From: an uncultured Ruminococcus sp.
Lineage (GTDB): Bacteria > Bacillota > Clostridia > Oscillospirales > Ruminococcaceae
NCBI GenBank assembly: GCA_902796865.1
Contig: CADBQZ010000265.1
Span: 1-5,675, forward strand
Direction of reading: 5' to 3'
DNA length: 5,675 nucleotides
Shown here in pieces: positions 1 to 5,585 of this stretch (position 1 is its first letter; each line of letters starts with the position of its first letter). The notes under the pieces were generated by a model. It saw nothing but the letters and a program-made list of their open reading frames with translations, searched no databases and was not told where the DNA came from. A program made the position numbers and the translations under genes.

Positions 1-21
1 TGCCTATTCCAGCACACTCGC
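1..21 (-). tRNA. tRNA-Leu, 5' end only (cut by window edge)
   Basis: Read on the minus strand from position 21 down to 1, the sequence starts with a seven-base acceptor arm GCGAGUG, then U8 G9, a CUG D-stem half and the D-loop GAAUAGGCA. This layout, with a three-pair D-stem and a GGAAUnGGCA loop, is typical of bacterial leucine tRNAs, a class II tRNA with a long variable arm. The anticodon, variable arm and 3' half lie outside the window, so the isoacceptor cannot be named. A consensus promoter about 40 bases upstream on the same strand supports a transcribed tRNA gene. More tRNA genes may follow beyond the edge. Confidence 0.75.
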
Positions 22-37
22 ATTTCTTATTTTTTTT

Positions 38-53
38 GTACTCTCCTGAGTAC
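38..53 (-). repeat. Small inverted repeat at the tRNA transcription start
   Basis: GTACTC (38-43) and GAGTAC (48-53) form a perfect six-base inverted repeat around a four-base loop. It sits exactly where the tRNA transcript is predicted to start and is flanked by a T run (31-37) and TTTT (54-57). In the pre-tRNA it would be a hairpin at the extreme 5' end of the leader. It could also be an operator or a weak terminator for plus-strand transcription entering from the left. Nothing in the sequence decides among these. Confidence 0.45.
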
Positions 54-59
54 TTTTAT

Positions 60-88
60 ATTATATCAGATAATACATCAAATGTCAA
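60..88 (-). promoter_or_regulatory. Consensus sigma-A promoter of the tRNA-Leu gene
   Basis: On the minus strand there is a TTGACA -35 box (83-88), a spacer of exactly 17 bases (66-82) and a TATAAT -10 box (60-65), a perfect match to the vegetative consensus. Transcription should begin near position 53, about 32 bases before the first base of the tRNA. Such strong promoters are expected for stable RNA genes. The transcript would diverge from the plus-strand operon that begins at 569. Confidence 0.85.
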
Positions 89-459
89 GCGTTTTTTGAA
101 AAAAATTTCAGATTTTTTTAAATTTTCCTTTTTTTGCCTTTTTAGGTATAGATAAACAACATTTTAATATGATTGTGTCTATTAAAATATCAAAACAGTA
201 CTCTTTTAGTTTGACAAAAATCGAAAAAATTACAATAACAAATAAAAACTTTTCTTTTTTCTATGCCGCTATTCCTATTACAAATAAAGATATAGTTTCT
301 AAACGTCTTATGGTTACACTTATTGCAGCATACTATTTAAAATAAACAGTCTTATATTAAAGAATATGAGTGATTTTTACAAATACGATATTTTTATAAA
401 TAAAATTTAGATATAATCACGAAAAAGGTTTTGTTTAAGATGATTTTTTCATGAAATAC
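89..459. other. AT-rich intergenic DNA with one anonymous 58-codon ORF
   Basis: This stretch lies between the divergent tRNA and RsbW-like promoters. It is very AT-rich with many homopolymer runs and shows no RNA gene or repeat array that I recognise. The longest reading frame runs on the plus strand from ATG 169 to TAA 343-345 (58 codons) and is open further upstream to a stop at 97-99. It has no ribosome binding site at usable distance and its product resembles nothing I know. It may be chance or the decayed remnant of a gene, so I do not call it as a CDS. Confidence 0.4.
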
Positions 460-488
460 TTGATTTTTCACCTAAAAAGTTGTATAAT
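460..488 (+). promoter_or_regulatory. Promoter of the RsbW-like/STAS operon
   Basis: A TTGATT -35 box (460-465) and a perfect TATAAT -10 box (483-488) are separated by 17 bases. Transcription should start near 495, giving a leader of about 74 bases before the ATG at 569. The match is to the vegetative sigma-A type. I see no convincing sigma-B or sigma-F type promoter, so the operon is probably not autoregulated by a general-stress sigma factor from this site. Confidence 0.7.
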
Positions 489-498
489 AAGTATAGCA

Positions 499-538
499 AT
501 AAATATATTCGGGCTTTTTAACAGCCGTCTATATTTAT
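499..538 (+). promoter_or_regulatory. 5'-UTR stem-loop upstream of the RsbW-like gene
   Basis: ATAAATATA (499-507) pairs perfectly with TATATTTAT (530-538). Inside it, after a two-by-two internal loop, C510/G527 and GGCT (512-515) pair with AGCC (523-526) around a seven-base loop, with G511 bulged. The structure would begin a few bases after the predicted transcription start and end about 17 bases before the ribosome site. It has no U tract, so it is not an intrinsic terminator. A role in mRNA stability or translational control is inference. Confidence 0.45.
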
Positions 539-568
539 AATAAACTCCATTTAAAAGGAGGGGTACTA

Positions 569-988
569 ATGAAAGAAATAAAAGTCGATGCTACTACCGA
601 AAATCTGGCTAAAGTCTTTAATTTTTTACAGGAAGCATTTGACAGTCTTGAAGTTTCATCAAAAGTCAAAAGGCAGATAAAGCTTTGCGTTGAGGAAATA
701 TATATGAACATTTCCAATTATGCCTATAACCCTGATGTGGGGCCGGCAAAAATCAGTTTTGACTTTGTTGATGATAAGGCTGATTCAACAAGGATAGTCA
801 TATCACTAACCGACAGGGGTAAACCTTATGACCCTCTGAAGCACGAAGATCCCGATCTTACCGTGGAGCTTGATGATGCGCCGATAGGCGGTTTAGGTAT
901 ATACCTCGTTAAGACCACTATGGATAAGGTGGAGTATGAGCAAAAAGACGGCAATAATGTCTTTACTATGGAAAAGAAGCTGCATTAA
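569..988 (+). CDS. RsbW/SpoIIAB-like anti-sigma factor serine kinase (ATP-binding protein)
   Basis: This 139-residue cytoplasmic protein is a single GHKL-type ATPase domain of the HATPase_c_2 class. Members bind a sigma factor or other target and use ATP to phosphorylate a STAS partner on serine. The N box is EEIYMNISNYAY (residues 42-53), with Glu43 as presumed catalytic base and Asn47 as Mg-ATP ligand. The G1 box is DRGKPYDP (82-89) and the G2 box is GGLGIYLV (107-114), so all ATP-binding motifs look intact. The length matches SpoIIAB (about 146 residues). AAGGAGGGG (555-563) lies five bases before the ATG. The STAS gene follows after 24 bases, so the two form an operon. The kinase-first order is the reverse of spoIIAA-spoIIAB and rsbV-rsbW, and no sigma gene is present, so its target is unknown. 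I am sure of the family, not of a specific name. Confidence 0.9.
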   Translation: MKEIKVDATTENLAKVFNFLQEAFDSLEVSSKVKRQIKLCVEEIYMNISNYAYNPDVGPAKISFDFVDDKADSTRIVISLTDRGKPYDPLKHEDPDLTVELDDAPIGGLGIYLVKTTMDKVEYEQKDGNNVFTMEKKLH

Positions 989-1012
989 TGCGTGAATAGG
1001 AGAGAATGCTAA

Positions 1013-1309
1013 ATGAAATTTGAAAAGTCAGATAACGGCGAAACATTGAACATTAGTCTCATAGGAGAAGTAGATTCAATGAATGCCAATACTATAGAAA
1101 CAGATTTGCTAAAGGAAATAGAGGGTGTAAAAAACCTTATATTTGATTTAAGCGAACTTGAATACATATCTTCAGCAGGTCTGAGAGTTCTTCTTTCAAT
1201 GCAAAAGAGAATGAAAACTCAGGGAAGCATGGAAGTAAGAAATACTAATGAAGAGGTTATGCAGATCTTCAAGGTATCAGGATTTGTAAGACTTCTCAAT
1301 CTTGTATAA
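1013..1309 (+). CDS. STAS-domain anti-sigma factor antagonist (RsbV/SpoIIAA-like)
   Basis: This 98-residue protein is a single STAS domain and the expected substrate of the kinase encoded just upstream. In the family, the dephosphorylated form binds the kinase and releases its target, while phosphorylation switches this off. The sequence shows the early GEVD turn (18-21), the core strand NLIFDLSEL (41-49) and the phosphorylation loop YISSAGLRVLL (51-61). Aligned with Bacillus SpoIIAA (Asp57-Ser58-Ser59-Gly60), the phosphoacceptor is Ser54, with Ser53 in place of the usual Asp. The C-terminal VSGFVRLLNL (88-97) fits the final STAS helix and strand. AGGAGA (998-1003) sits nine bases before the ATG, and a strong terminator follows 18 bases after the stop. 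The PP2C phosphatase needed to reactivate it is not in the window. Confidence 0.9.
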   Translation: MKFEKSDNGETLNISLIGEVDSMNANTIETDLLKEIEGVKNLIFDLSELEYISSAGLRVLLSMQKRMKTQGSMEVRNTNEEVMQIFKVSGFVRLLNLV

Positions 1310-1327
1310 TATGTTACGAAATATTGA

Positions 1328-1376
1328 ACGTCCGGCATATGGCTCTTTTACGAGAACTATATGCCGGACGTTTTTT
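1328..1376 (+). terminator. Intrinsic terminator of the RsbW-like/STAS operon
   Basis: A perfect 13-pair stem (1328-1340 with 1359-1371, core GTCCGGCATAT/ATATGCCGGAC) continues inward through a G-U pair and one C-A mismatch to a UUUACG loop (1347-1352). It is followed by TTTTTT (1371-1376). The left flank has no matching A run, so it should act only on plus-strand transcription. Confidence 0.93.
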
Positions 1377-1388
1377 ATAATGATAAAC

Positions 1389-1423
1389 AAAAAGTCTGCC
1401 GTTTTAATAAACAGCAGACTTTT
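1389..1423 (-). terminator. Intrinsic terminator of the hybrid kinase gene
   Basis: On the minus strand, AGTCTGCTG pairs with CGGCAGACT (one G-U pair) around a ten-base AT loop, and the stem is followed by TTTTT (1393 down to 1389). The stem begins three bases after the kinase stop codon. It lies back to back with the terminator of the converging operon, 12 bases away. Confidence 0.9.
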
Positions 1424-1426
1424 CTA

Positions 1427-4000
1427 TTACGCACCTATAGTCTCTTTCCATTTTGAAATGATATTTCCAATAGAGTCGATATCACATATCTCGGCTGCCG
1501 AGCGAAGTTCTTCAAGATAACCAGTCTGTTTATCATCAGGATAATCATATTCACCAAGCTTGCCAACAAGTTCATCTATCATCAGAGTATCAAAGCTTTC
1601 GAGCGCTTCATTAAGATCATCAAATATCGAAAGTATCTCATCGTTTGAAGCCGCTTTATGTTCTGTCTTTTCCTTGACAGTAACATACGGTGCAAGCTTT
1701 TCTTTAAGTGCCATATACATTTCGAGCACAGCGGCATTATTATTATTGATATATTCGATATCGTTGCTCTTTCCCGCTTTTTCAAGTTCAAATGCAAGAT
1801 CGCCAAGTTCCATCGCACCTATCTGACGTGATGTACTCTTTAATGAATGCACCTCGATAGTATAATTATGTATATCTCCCTCGTCAAGATGCCTCTGGAT
1901 AAGCTCATACTTATGATCTATCGCCTGATAGTACTCATTAAGTACTGTCATAAACAGCTGCTTGCTGCCAAGTCTCGAAAGAGCCGTATCAATATCAAGC
2001 CCTTCGATAGCAATATCATCGTTAGATGAACTTTTTTCCTTCTCCATATCCTCCGGATTGACCGGAACTATCTTATCCTCCGGAAGCCATTTATAGACCA
2101 TTCCGAATATTATCTTTGCATCAATAGGCTTTGCAACAAAGTCGGTCATTCCCTCGGCAATAAGCATTTCCTTAGCACCGCTAACCGCATTAGCCGTAAG
2201 TGCAATTATAGGAACAGCATCATACTCAGGCATAAGACGGCGTATGATATGTGTTGCTTCAACGCCATCTACCTCTGGCATCATATGATCCATAAATATA
2301 AGATCGTACTGCTTTTCGTCCATCATAGCTATAGCAAGACCTGCATTGTTTGCAATGTCTACATCCATCTTCAAAGGTTCGAGTATACCTTTTGCTACAG
2401 CAAGGTTTACTTCATTATCGTCAACAATAAGCACCTTTGCACTAGGAGCTACAAAGTTTACATTTTCTGAGGTGGAGGTGTCTTTATAAAGCTCTATATC
2501 ACTAATGCCAAGAGCATTGTAAAGCATCAGCGAATAAACAGGCTTTTTGATTATATGTACATTTGGAAGAAGATTACTGCTTCGGCTTGAAAATTCCGCA
2601 AGTGCCAGGCAGAAAATATCAGTATGAGTTTCAAAATAACATATAACTTCATCAGTGAAATCATTCTTTTCAGCTATAAGGAAATCAGGCTTGTCATTTT
2701 CCACTTCACTAATGTCACTTATTTCAGTACAGTTTATTCCGACACGCTCAAGGTCAAGCTTTATCTGTTCCCTTATATACACGCTTTCAAGTTTTAAAGC
2801 GGCAGTCATAGGCTTTTTAAGCGCTGGAACAGACGCCATCCTCTCTATCATTTTTTGTGGGATATTTATATAGAAAGTAGAACCCTTTTTGTACTGACTC
2901 TCAAAGGATATGGTACCGCCCATAAGGTCAAGCAGTCTGTGCGTTATAGCAAGACCAAGACCTGTTCCCTCAACATTTCTGTTGCGCTTGCTGTCAAGCT
3001 GCTGGAAAGAAACGAAAAGCTTATTTTTATCTTCATCCTTTATACCGATACCGGTATCCTTTATTACTGCACAAAGGGTAACTTCATTATTCTTTCCGTA
3101 TTCACAGTAAATGTGGAAATCTACATTACCCTTTCGTGTAAACTTAACGGCGTTGTTTAGGATATTCACCATTATCTGATGTATGTGTTTAGCATCACCA
3201 AAAAGTCTCTTTGGAATATCCGGGTCAATACTGAGAGTGAAATCTATCTCCTTGTCGCCGATATTTGCGCTTATGAGATTTTCAATGCCGTTTATCAGAG
3301 GAATAAGTTCATATTCATCTGAATTTATATCCATTTTACCTGCTTCTATCTTTGAAAAGTCAAGTATATCGTTGATTATCGCAAGAAGATTTTTTCCGGC
3401 AGTCTTTATCTGTTCAACATATTCTCTCGCACCGGGTGTCATTTCTTCTCGGAGTGCAAGATCGACCATGCCTAAAACCGCATTCATAGGCGTTCTTATC
3501 TCATGGCTCATATTTGCAAGAAAGTCGCTTTTAAGTTTAGAGGCGTTCTCGACCTCGTAATTTGTCTTTTTAAGTTCAAACGATTTATAAGCTATATCTG
3601 ATAATGCGCTTGAAAGCCTTTCTATAGAACGTCTTGCTTTTTTTAGAGTTAACTTACTGTCATCAGTAGCTTCACATCCGCAAAGGAAATCGCCAAGTCT
3701 TCTCTCTCCTACAACTATTGGAACAGAGAAAAATACGACATTATTCACAAGATGATAACTTTCATCTCCGCTTTGAGCTATATCTTTAAGACATTCCACA
3801 GCAGAATTTTCATCATTTTGCATACGAAGTGTTTCAAGCTTCTTGCTTTTTGTAAGCACCTCTCCGTCAATGCTGACTATCTGAGCTGCTATACCGCTTG
3901 ATATGGTACAGGCGTCCTGAAGTTTCTGGAGAGTATCGCTCTCTATAAGCTCGGAAAGCTTTGTATCATCATCGACCGCATATATTACATTTTCTTCCAT
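1427..4000 (-). CDS. Soluble hybrid sensor histidine kinase with receiver and Hpt domains
   Basis: This 857-residue protein is a multi-step phosphorelay in one chain. Residues about 11-113 resemble a PocR/GAF-like sensor domain, and a helical linker (115-157) leads to HisKA with H box SHEIRTP (His166). The ATPase domain has its N box at 274-288 (VNILNNAVKFT), G1 DTGIGI (315-320), an F box around 329-332 and G2 GTGLGL (345-350). Residues about 397-500 look like a degenerate receiver. An intact receiver follows (521-640), with Asp527/Asp528, phosphoacceptor Asp571, Thr602 and Lys624, then an Hpt domain (about 667-770, His718 in VHSLKST) and an 87-residue helical tail. No signal peptide or membrane segment is visible, so it should sense a cytoplasmic cue. 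The ribosome site AAAGGAGG (4010-4017) is nine bases from the ATG. No response regulator is adjacent, so the output is unknown. It may phosphorylate an unlinked regulator through Hpt. Confidence 0.93.
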   Translation of the reverse strand: MEENVIYAVDDDTKLSELIESDTLQKLQDACTISSGIAAQIVSIDGEVLTKSKKLETLRMQNDENSAVECLKDIAQSGDESYHLVNNVVFFSVPIVVGERRLGDFLCGCEATDDSKLTLKKARRSIERLSSALSDIAYKSFELKKTNYEVENASKLKSDFLANMSHEIRTPMNAVLGMVDLALREEMTPGAREYVEQIKTAGKNLLAIINDILDFSKIEAGKMDINSDEYELIPLINGIENLISANIGDKEIDFTLSIDPDIPKRLFGDAKHIHQIMVNILNNAVKFTRKGNVDFHIYCEYGKNNEVTLCAVIKDTGIGIKDEDKNKLFVSFQQLDSKRNRNVEGTGLGLAITHRLLDLMGGTISFESQYKKGSTFYINIPQKMIERMASVPALKKPMTAALKLESVYIREQIKLDLERVGINCTEISDISEVENDKPDFLIAEKNDFTDEVICYFETHTDIFCLALAEFSSRSSNLLPNVHIIKKPVYSLMLYNALGISDIELYKDTSTSENVNFVAPSAKVLIVDDNEVNLAVAKGILEPLKMDVDIANNAGLAIAMMDEKQYDLIFMDHMMPEVDGVEATHIIRRLMPEYDAVPIIALTANAVSGAKEMLIAEGMTDFVAKPIDAKIIFGMVYKWLPEDKIVPVNPEDMEKEKSSSNDDIAIEGLDIDTALSRLGSKQLFMTVLNEYYQAIDHKYELIQRHLDEGDIHNYTIEVHSLKSTSRQIGAMELGDLAFELEKAGKSNDIEYINNNNAAVLEMYMALKEKLAPYVTVKEKTEHKAASNDEILSIFDDLNEALESFDTLMIDELVGKLGEYDYPDDKQTGYLEELRSAAEICDIDSIGNIISKWKETIGA

Positions 4001-4111
4001 ACAAATGCTCCTCCTTTCAATTGAGGAAAGATTTGCTCCGATTCAAAACATCTTCACATTCGTTTAAAATATTTCAGTTTTAATAAAAGAGCATCATATT
4101 TAATCTTTACT

Positions 4112-4140
4112 ATTTTAACACTATTTACAAAAAATTTCAA
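4112..4140 (-). promoter_or_regulatory. Likely promoter of the hybrid kinase gene
   Basis: On the minus strand a TTGAAA box (4135-4140), a 17-base spacer and TAAAAT (4112-4117) give one mismatch in each hexamer. The start would be near 4105, leaving a leader of about 105 bases. In that leader GAAAG at the 5' edge of the ribosome site (4014-4018) can pair with CTTTC (4026-4030), a weak five-pair stem that might slightly limit translation. AT-rich DNA can yield such matches by chance. Confidence 0.5.
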
Positions 4141-4262
4141 GTACTTATATTGCATTTTTAAATATTTGTTTATTTTACCAAACTTATAATACTCAGAAAC
4201 TTTCCGGTCACTGTCTATGATCTGCCGTCAAACTCATGTTATGGGAAATTGCAGATTTGCTA

Positions 4263-4291
4263 TTGAAAAAAAAGGTAATATGTGCTAAAAT
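4263..4291 (+). promoter_or_regulatory. Promoter of the phosphomutase gene
   Basis: A TTGAAA box (4263-4268), a 17-base spacer and TAAAAT (4286-4291) are preceded by TG at 4283-4284, which makes an extended -10 element (TGCTAAAAT). The start is expected near 4298, about 50 bases before the preferred ATG. The -10 hexamer lies inside the left arm of a long inverted repeat, so access of polymerase could be controlled there. Confidence 0.65.
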
Positions 4292-4329
4292 ATTAATGAT
4301 AGTGATATTTTCACCATCATTAATATTTT
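4287..4329 (+). repeat. Long inverted repeat over the -10 box and start site (possible operator)
   Basis: The 14 bases 4287-4300 are the exact reverse complement of 4316-4329 (core AATATTAATGAT). After one A-C mismatch, GTGA (4302-4305) pairs with TCAC (4311-4314) around a five-base loop. The dyad covers the -10 hexamer and the predicted start, with its centre near +10. Because transcription should begin inside the left arm, most of that arm would not be in the RNA, which favours a DNA-level operator over a leader hairpin. A terminator function for unknown upstream plus-strand transcription is possible, since TTTTT (4326-4330) ends the right arm. Confidence 0.6.
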
Positions 4330-4347
4330 TAATAAGGAATGATAAAA

Positions 4348-5562
4348 ATGAAGTATTTAGTTGTTTTATTCGATGGTATGGCTGACTATCCGATAGAGGA
4401 ACTTGACGGAAAGACTCCTCTTGCTTATGCAGACACGCCGGCTATGGACAAACTCGTAAAAACATCAACAGTCGGACTTATAAAGACTGTTGCCGACGGA
4501 CTCAAGCCCGGCAGTGATGTTGCAAATCTTTCAGTGTTAGGATATGACCCTGCTGAATGTTATACAGGCCGTTCACCTCTTGAAGCCGGAAGTATTGGTA
4601 TAGACATGAAAGATACAGATGTATCATTCCGATGCAACCTTGTTACTCTTTCCGATGAAGAAGAATATGCTGACAAAACTATTCTTGATTACTGTGCTGA
4701 TGATATTTCTACAGAAGAAGCAAAAGTTTTAGTCGAATATCTTGCAGAAAAACTCAATGACAATGAATTTACATTCTACAGCGGTGTAAGCTATCGTCAC
4801 TGCCTGATATGGGATAAAGGTACATTGGACGTTGGAACGCTTACACCTCCGCATGATATCACCGGAAAGCCGATAAAGGAATATGTCCCGACACACACAA
4901 ATGCTCAGAAGCTCTATTCTCTTATGAAAAAGTCTTATGATCTCTTAAAGGATCACCCTGTAAATAAAAAGAGAGAAGAAAGAGGTCTTCGTCCTGCAAA
5001 CAGCATCTGGCTCTGGGGCGAGGGTGTAAGAGCAAACCTTGTAAACTTCAAAGAAAAATTCGGAGTAAAAGCTTCTATGATCTCGGCTGTCGATCTTCTC
5101 AAAGGCATCGGTAAATTTTCAGGCATGAACGTTGTCGAAGTTGACGGTGTTACAGGTTATATAGATACAAATTTTGAAGGCAAAGCAGATGCTGCTATAA
5201 AAGAATTCAAAAACGGACAGGACTTTGTTTATATCCATGTTGAGGCTCCGGATGAATGCGGTCACAGACATGAGATAGATAACAAGCAGAAAGCTATAAG
5301 CATAATAGACAAGAAGATCTTAGGTCCTGTTACCGATTACCTTGCCTCGACCGGCGAAAGATTCAAGGTACTCGTTACTCCGGATCATGCTACTCCCCTG
5401 TCGCTCAGGACTCATACAAACGATCCTATTCCATTCTTTATCTATGACAGCGGCAAAGCAGCAAACGGTGCTGATACATTCAGCGAAGCTTCCGCAAAAG
5501 AAACAGGTCTTTTCATAGAAACTGGTCATACACTAATGAACAAGTTTATAAACGAACTTTAA
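4348..5562 (+). CDS. ApgM-family cofactor-independent phosphoglycerate mutase / proposed homoserine kinase
   Basis: This 404-residue cytoplasmic enzyme belongs to the alkaline phosphatase superfamily, ApgM branch. It either interconverts 3- and 2-phosphoglycerate in glycolysis or, as proposed for a bacterial subgroup (TIGR02535), phosphorylates homoserine in threonine synthesis. Visible motifs are the N-terminal metal site FDGMADYP (Asp9), the nucleophile loop GSDVANLSVLGYDP (Ser56, Asp57), GRSPLEAG (74-81), HVEAPDECGH (297-306, Asp302 and His306), TPDHATP (344-350, Asp346 and His347) and THTNDPIPF (355-363). The stretch RPANSIWLWGEG (215-226) and ISAVDLLKGIG (245-255) resemble the subgroup as I remember it. 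I prefer ATG 4348 to ATG 4339. AAGGA (4334-4338) abuts the upstream ATG but is nine bases from this one, and homologues usually begin MKY. Length and motifs appear complete. No thr or glycolytic gene is nearby to settle the substrate. Confidence 0.9.
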   Translation: MKYLVVLFDGMADYPIEELDGKTPLAYADTPAMDKLVKTSTVGLIKTVADGLKPGSDVANLSVLGYDPAECYTGRSPLEAGSIGIDMKDTDVSFRCNLVTLSDEEEYADKTILDYCADDISTEEAKVLVEYLAEKLNDNEFTFYSGVSYRHCLIWDKGTLDVGTLTPPHDITGKPIKEYVPTHTNAQKLYSLMKKSYDLLKDHPVNKKREERGLRPANSIWLWGEGVRANLVNFKEKFGVKASMISAVDLLKGIGKFSGMNVVEVDGVTGYIDTNFEGKADAAIKEFKNGQDFVYIHVEAPDECGHRHEIDNKQKAISIIDKKILGPVTDYLASTGERFKVLVTPDHATPLSLRTHTNDPIPFFIYDSGKAANGADTFSEASAKETGLFIETGHTLMNKFINEL

Positions 5563-5585
5563 ACACTTCAATTACAATAAATGCA

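Larger units (their letters stand above)
4001..4338. other. Divergent intergenic region between kinase and phosphomutase genes
   Basis: This AT-rich region holds the kinase ribosome site and promoter on the minus strand and the phosphomutase promoter with its inverted repeat on the plus strand. The two predicted starts are roughly 190 bases apart. The middle part (about 4141-4262) has no gene or RNA that I recognise. A 23-codon ORF at 4217-4288 has no ribosome site and is probably chance. Confidence 0.6.

Noticed and set aside
211..239. TTGACA at 211-216 as a plus-strand promoter
   Set aside because: At 17-base spacing the -10 position reads AATAAC. The better TACAAT at 231 leaves only 14 bases. 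No gene follows at a sensible distance.
412..417. A second TATAAT upstream of the RsbW-like operon
   Set aside because: No -35-like hexamer at 16-18 bases upstream. The pair at 460-488 is much better.
433..458. GTTTAA as a sigma-B type -35 box for autoregulation of the RsbW-like operon
   Set aside because: After 14 bases the -10 position reads GAAATA, a poor match to GGGWAT. In AT-rich DNA GTTTAA is common.
545..560. CTCC/GGAG pairing that could hide the ribosome site of the RsbW-like gene
   Set aside because: Only four pairs with an eight-base loop. Too weak to claim control.
1736..1747. (ATT)4 triplet run within the kinase gene
   Set aside because: It is in frame and encodes four asparagines. 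Too short to suggest phase variation, and a triplet change would not shift the frame.
1582..3560. Several 60-125 codon frames opposite or alongside the hybrid kinase gene
   Set aside because: They overlap a clear long gene, lack ribosome sites and have protein compositions expected of shadow frames.
4219..4256. ATCTGC/GCAGAT inverted pair in the divergent region
   Set aside because: A six-base stem with a 25-base loop is expected by chance and lies upstream of the promoter.
4217..4288. 23-codon ORF with three cysteines upstream of the phosphomutase
   Set aside because: No ribosome site, and it ends inside the -10 box of the predicted promoter. Likely chance.
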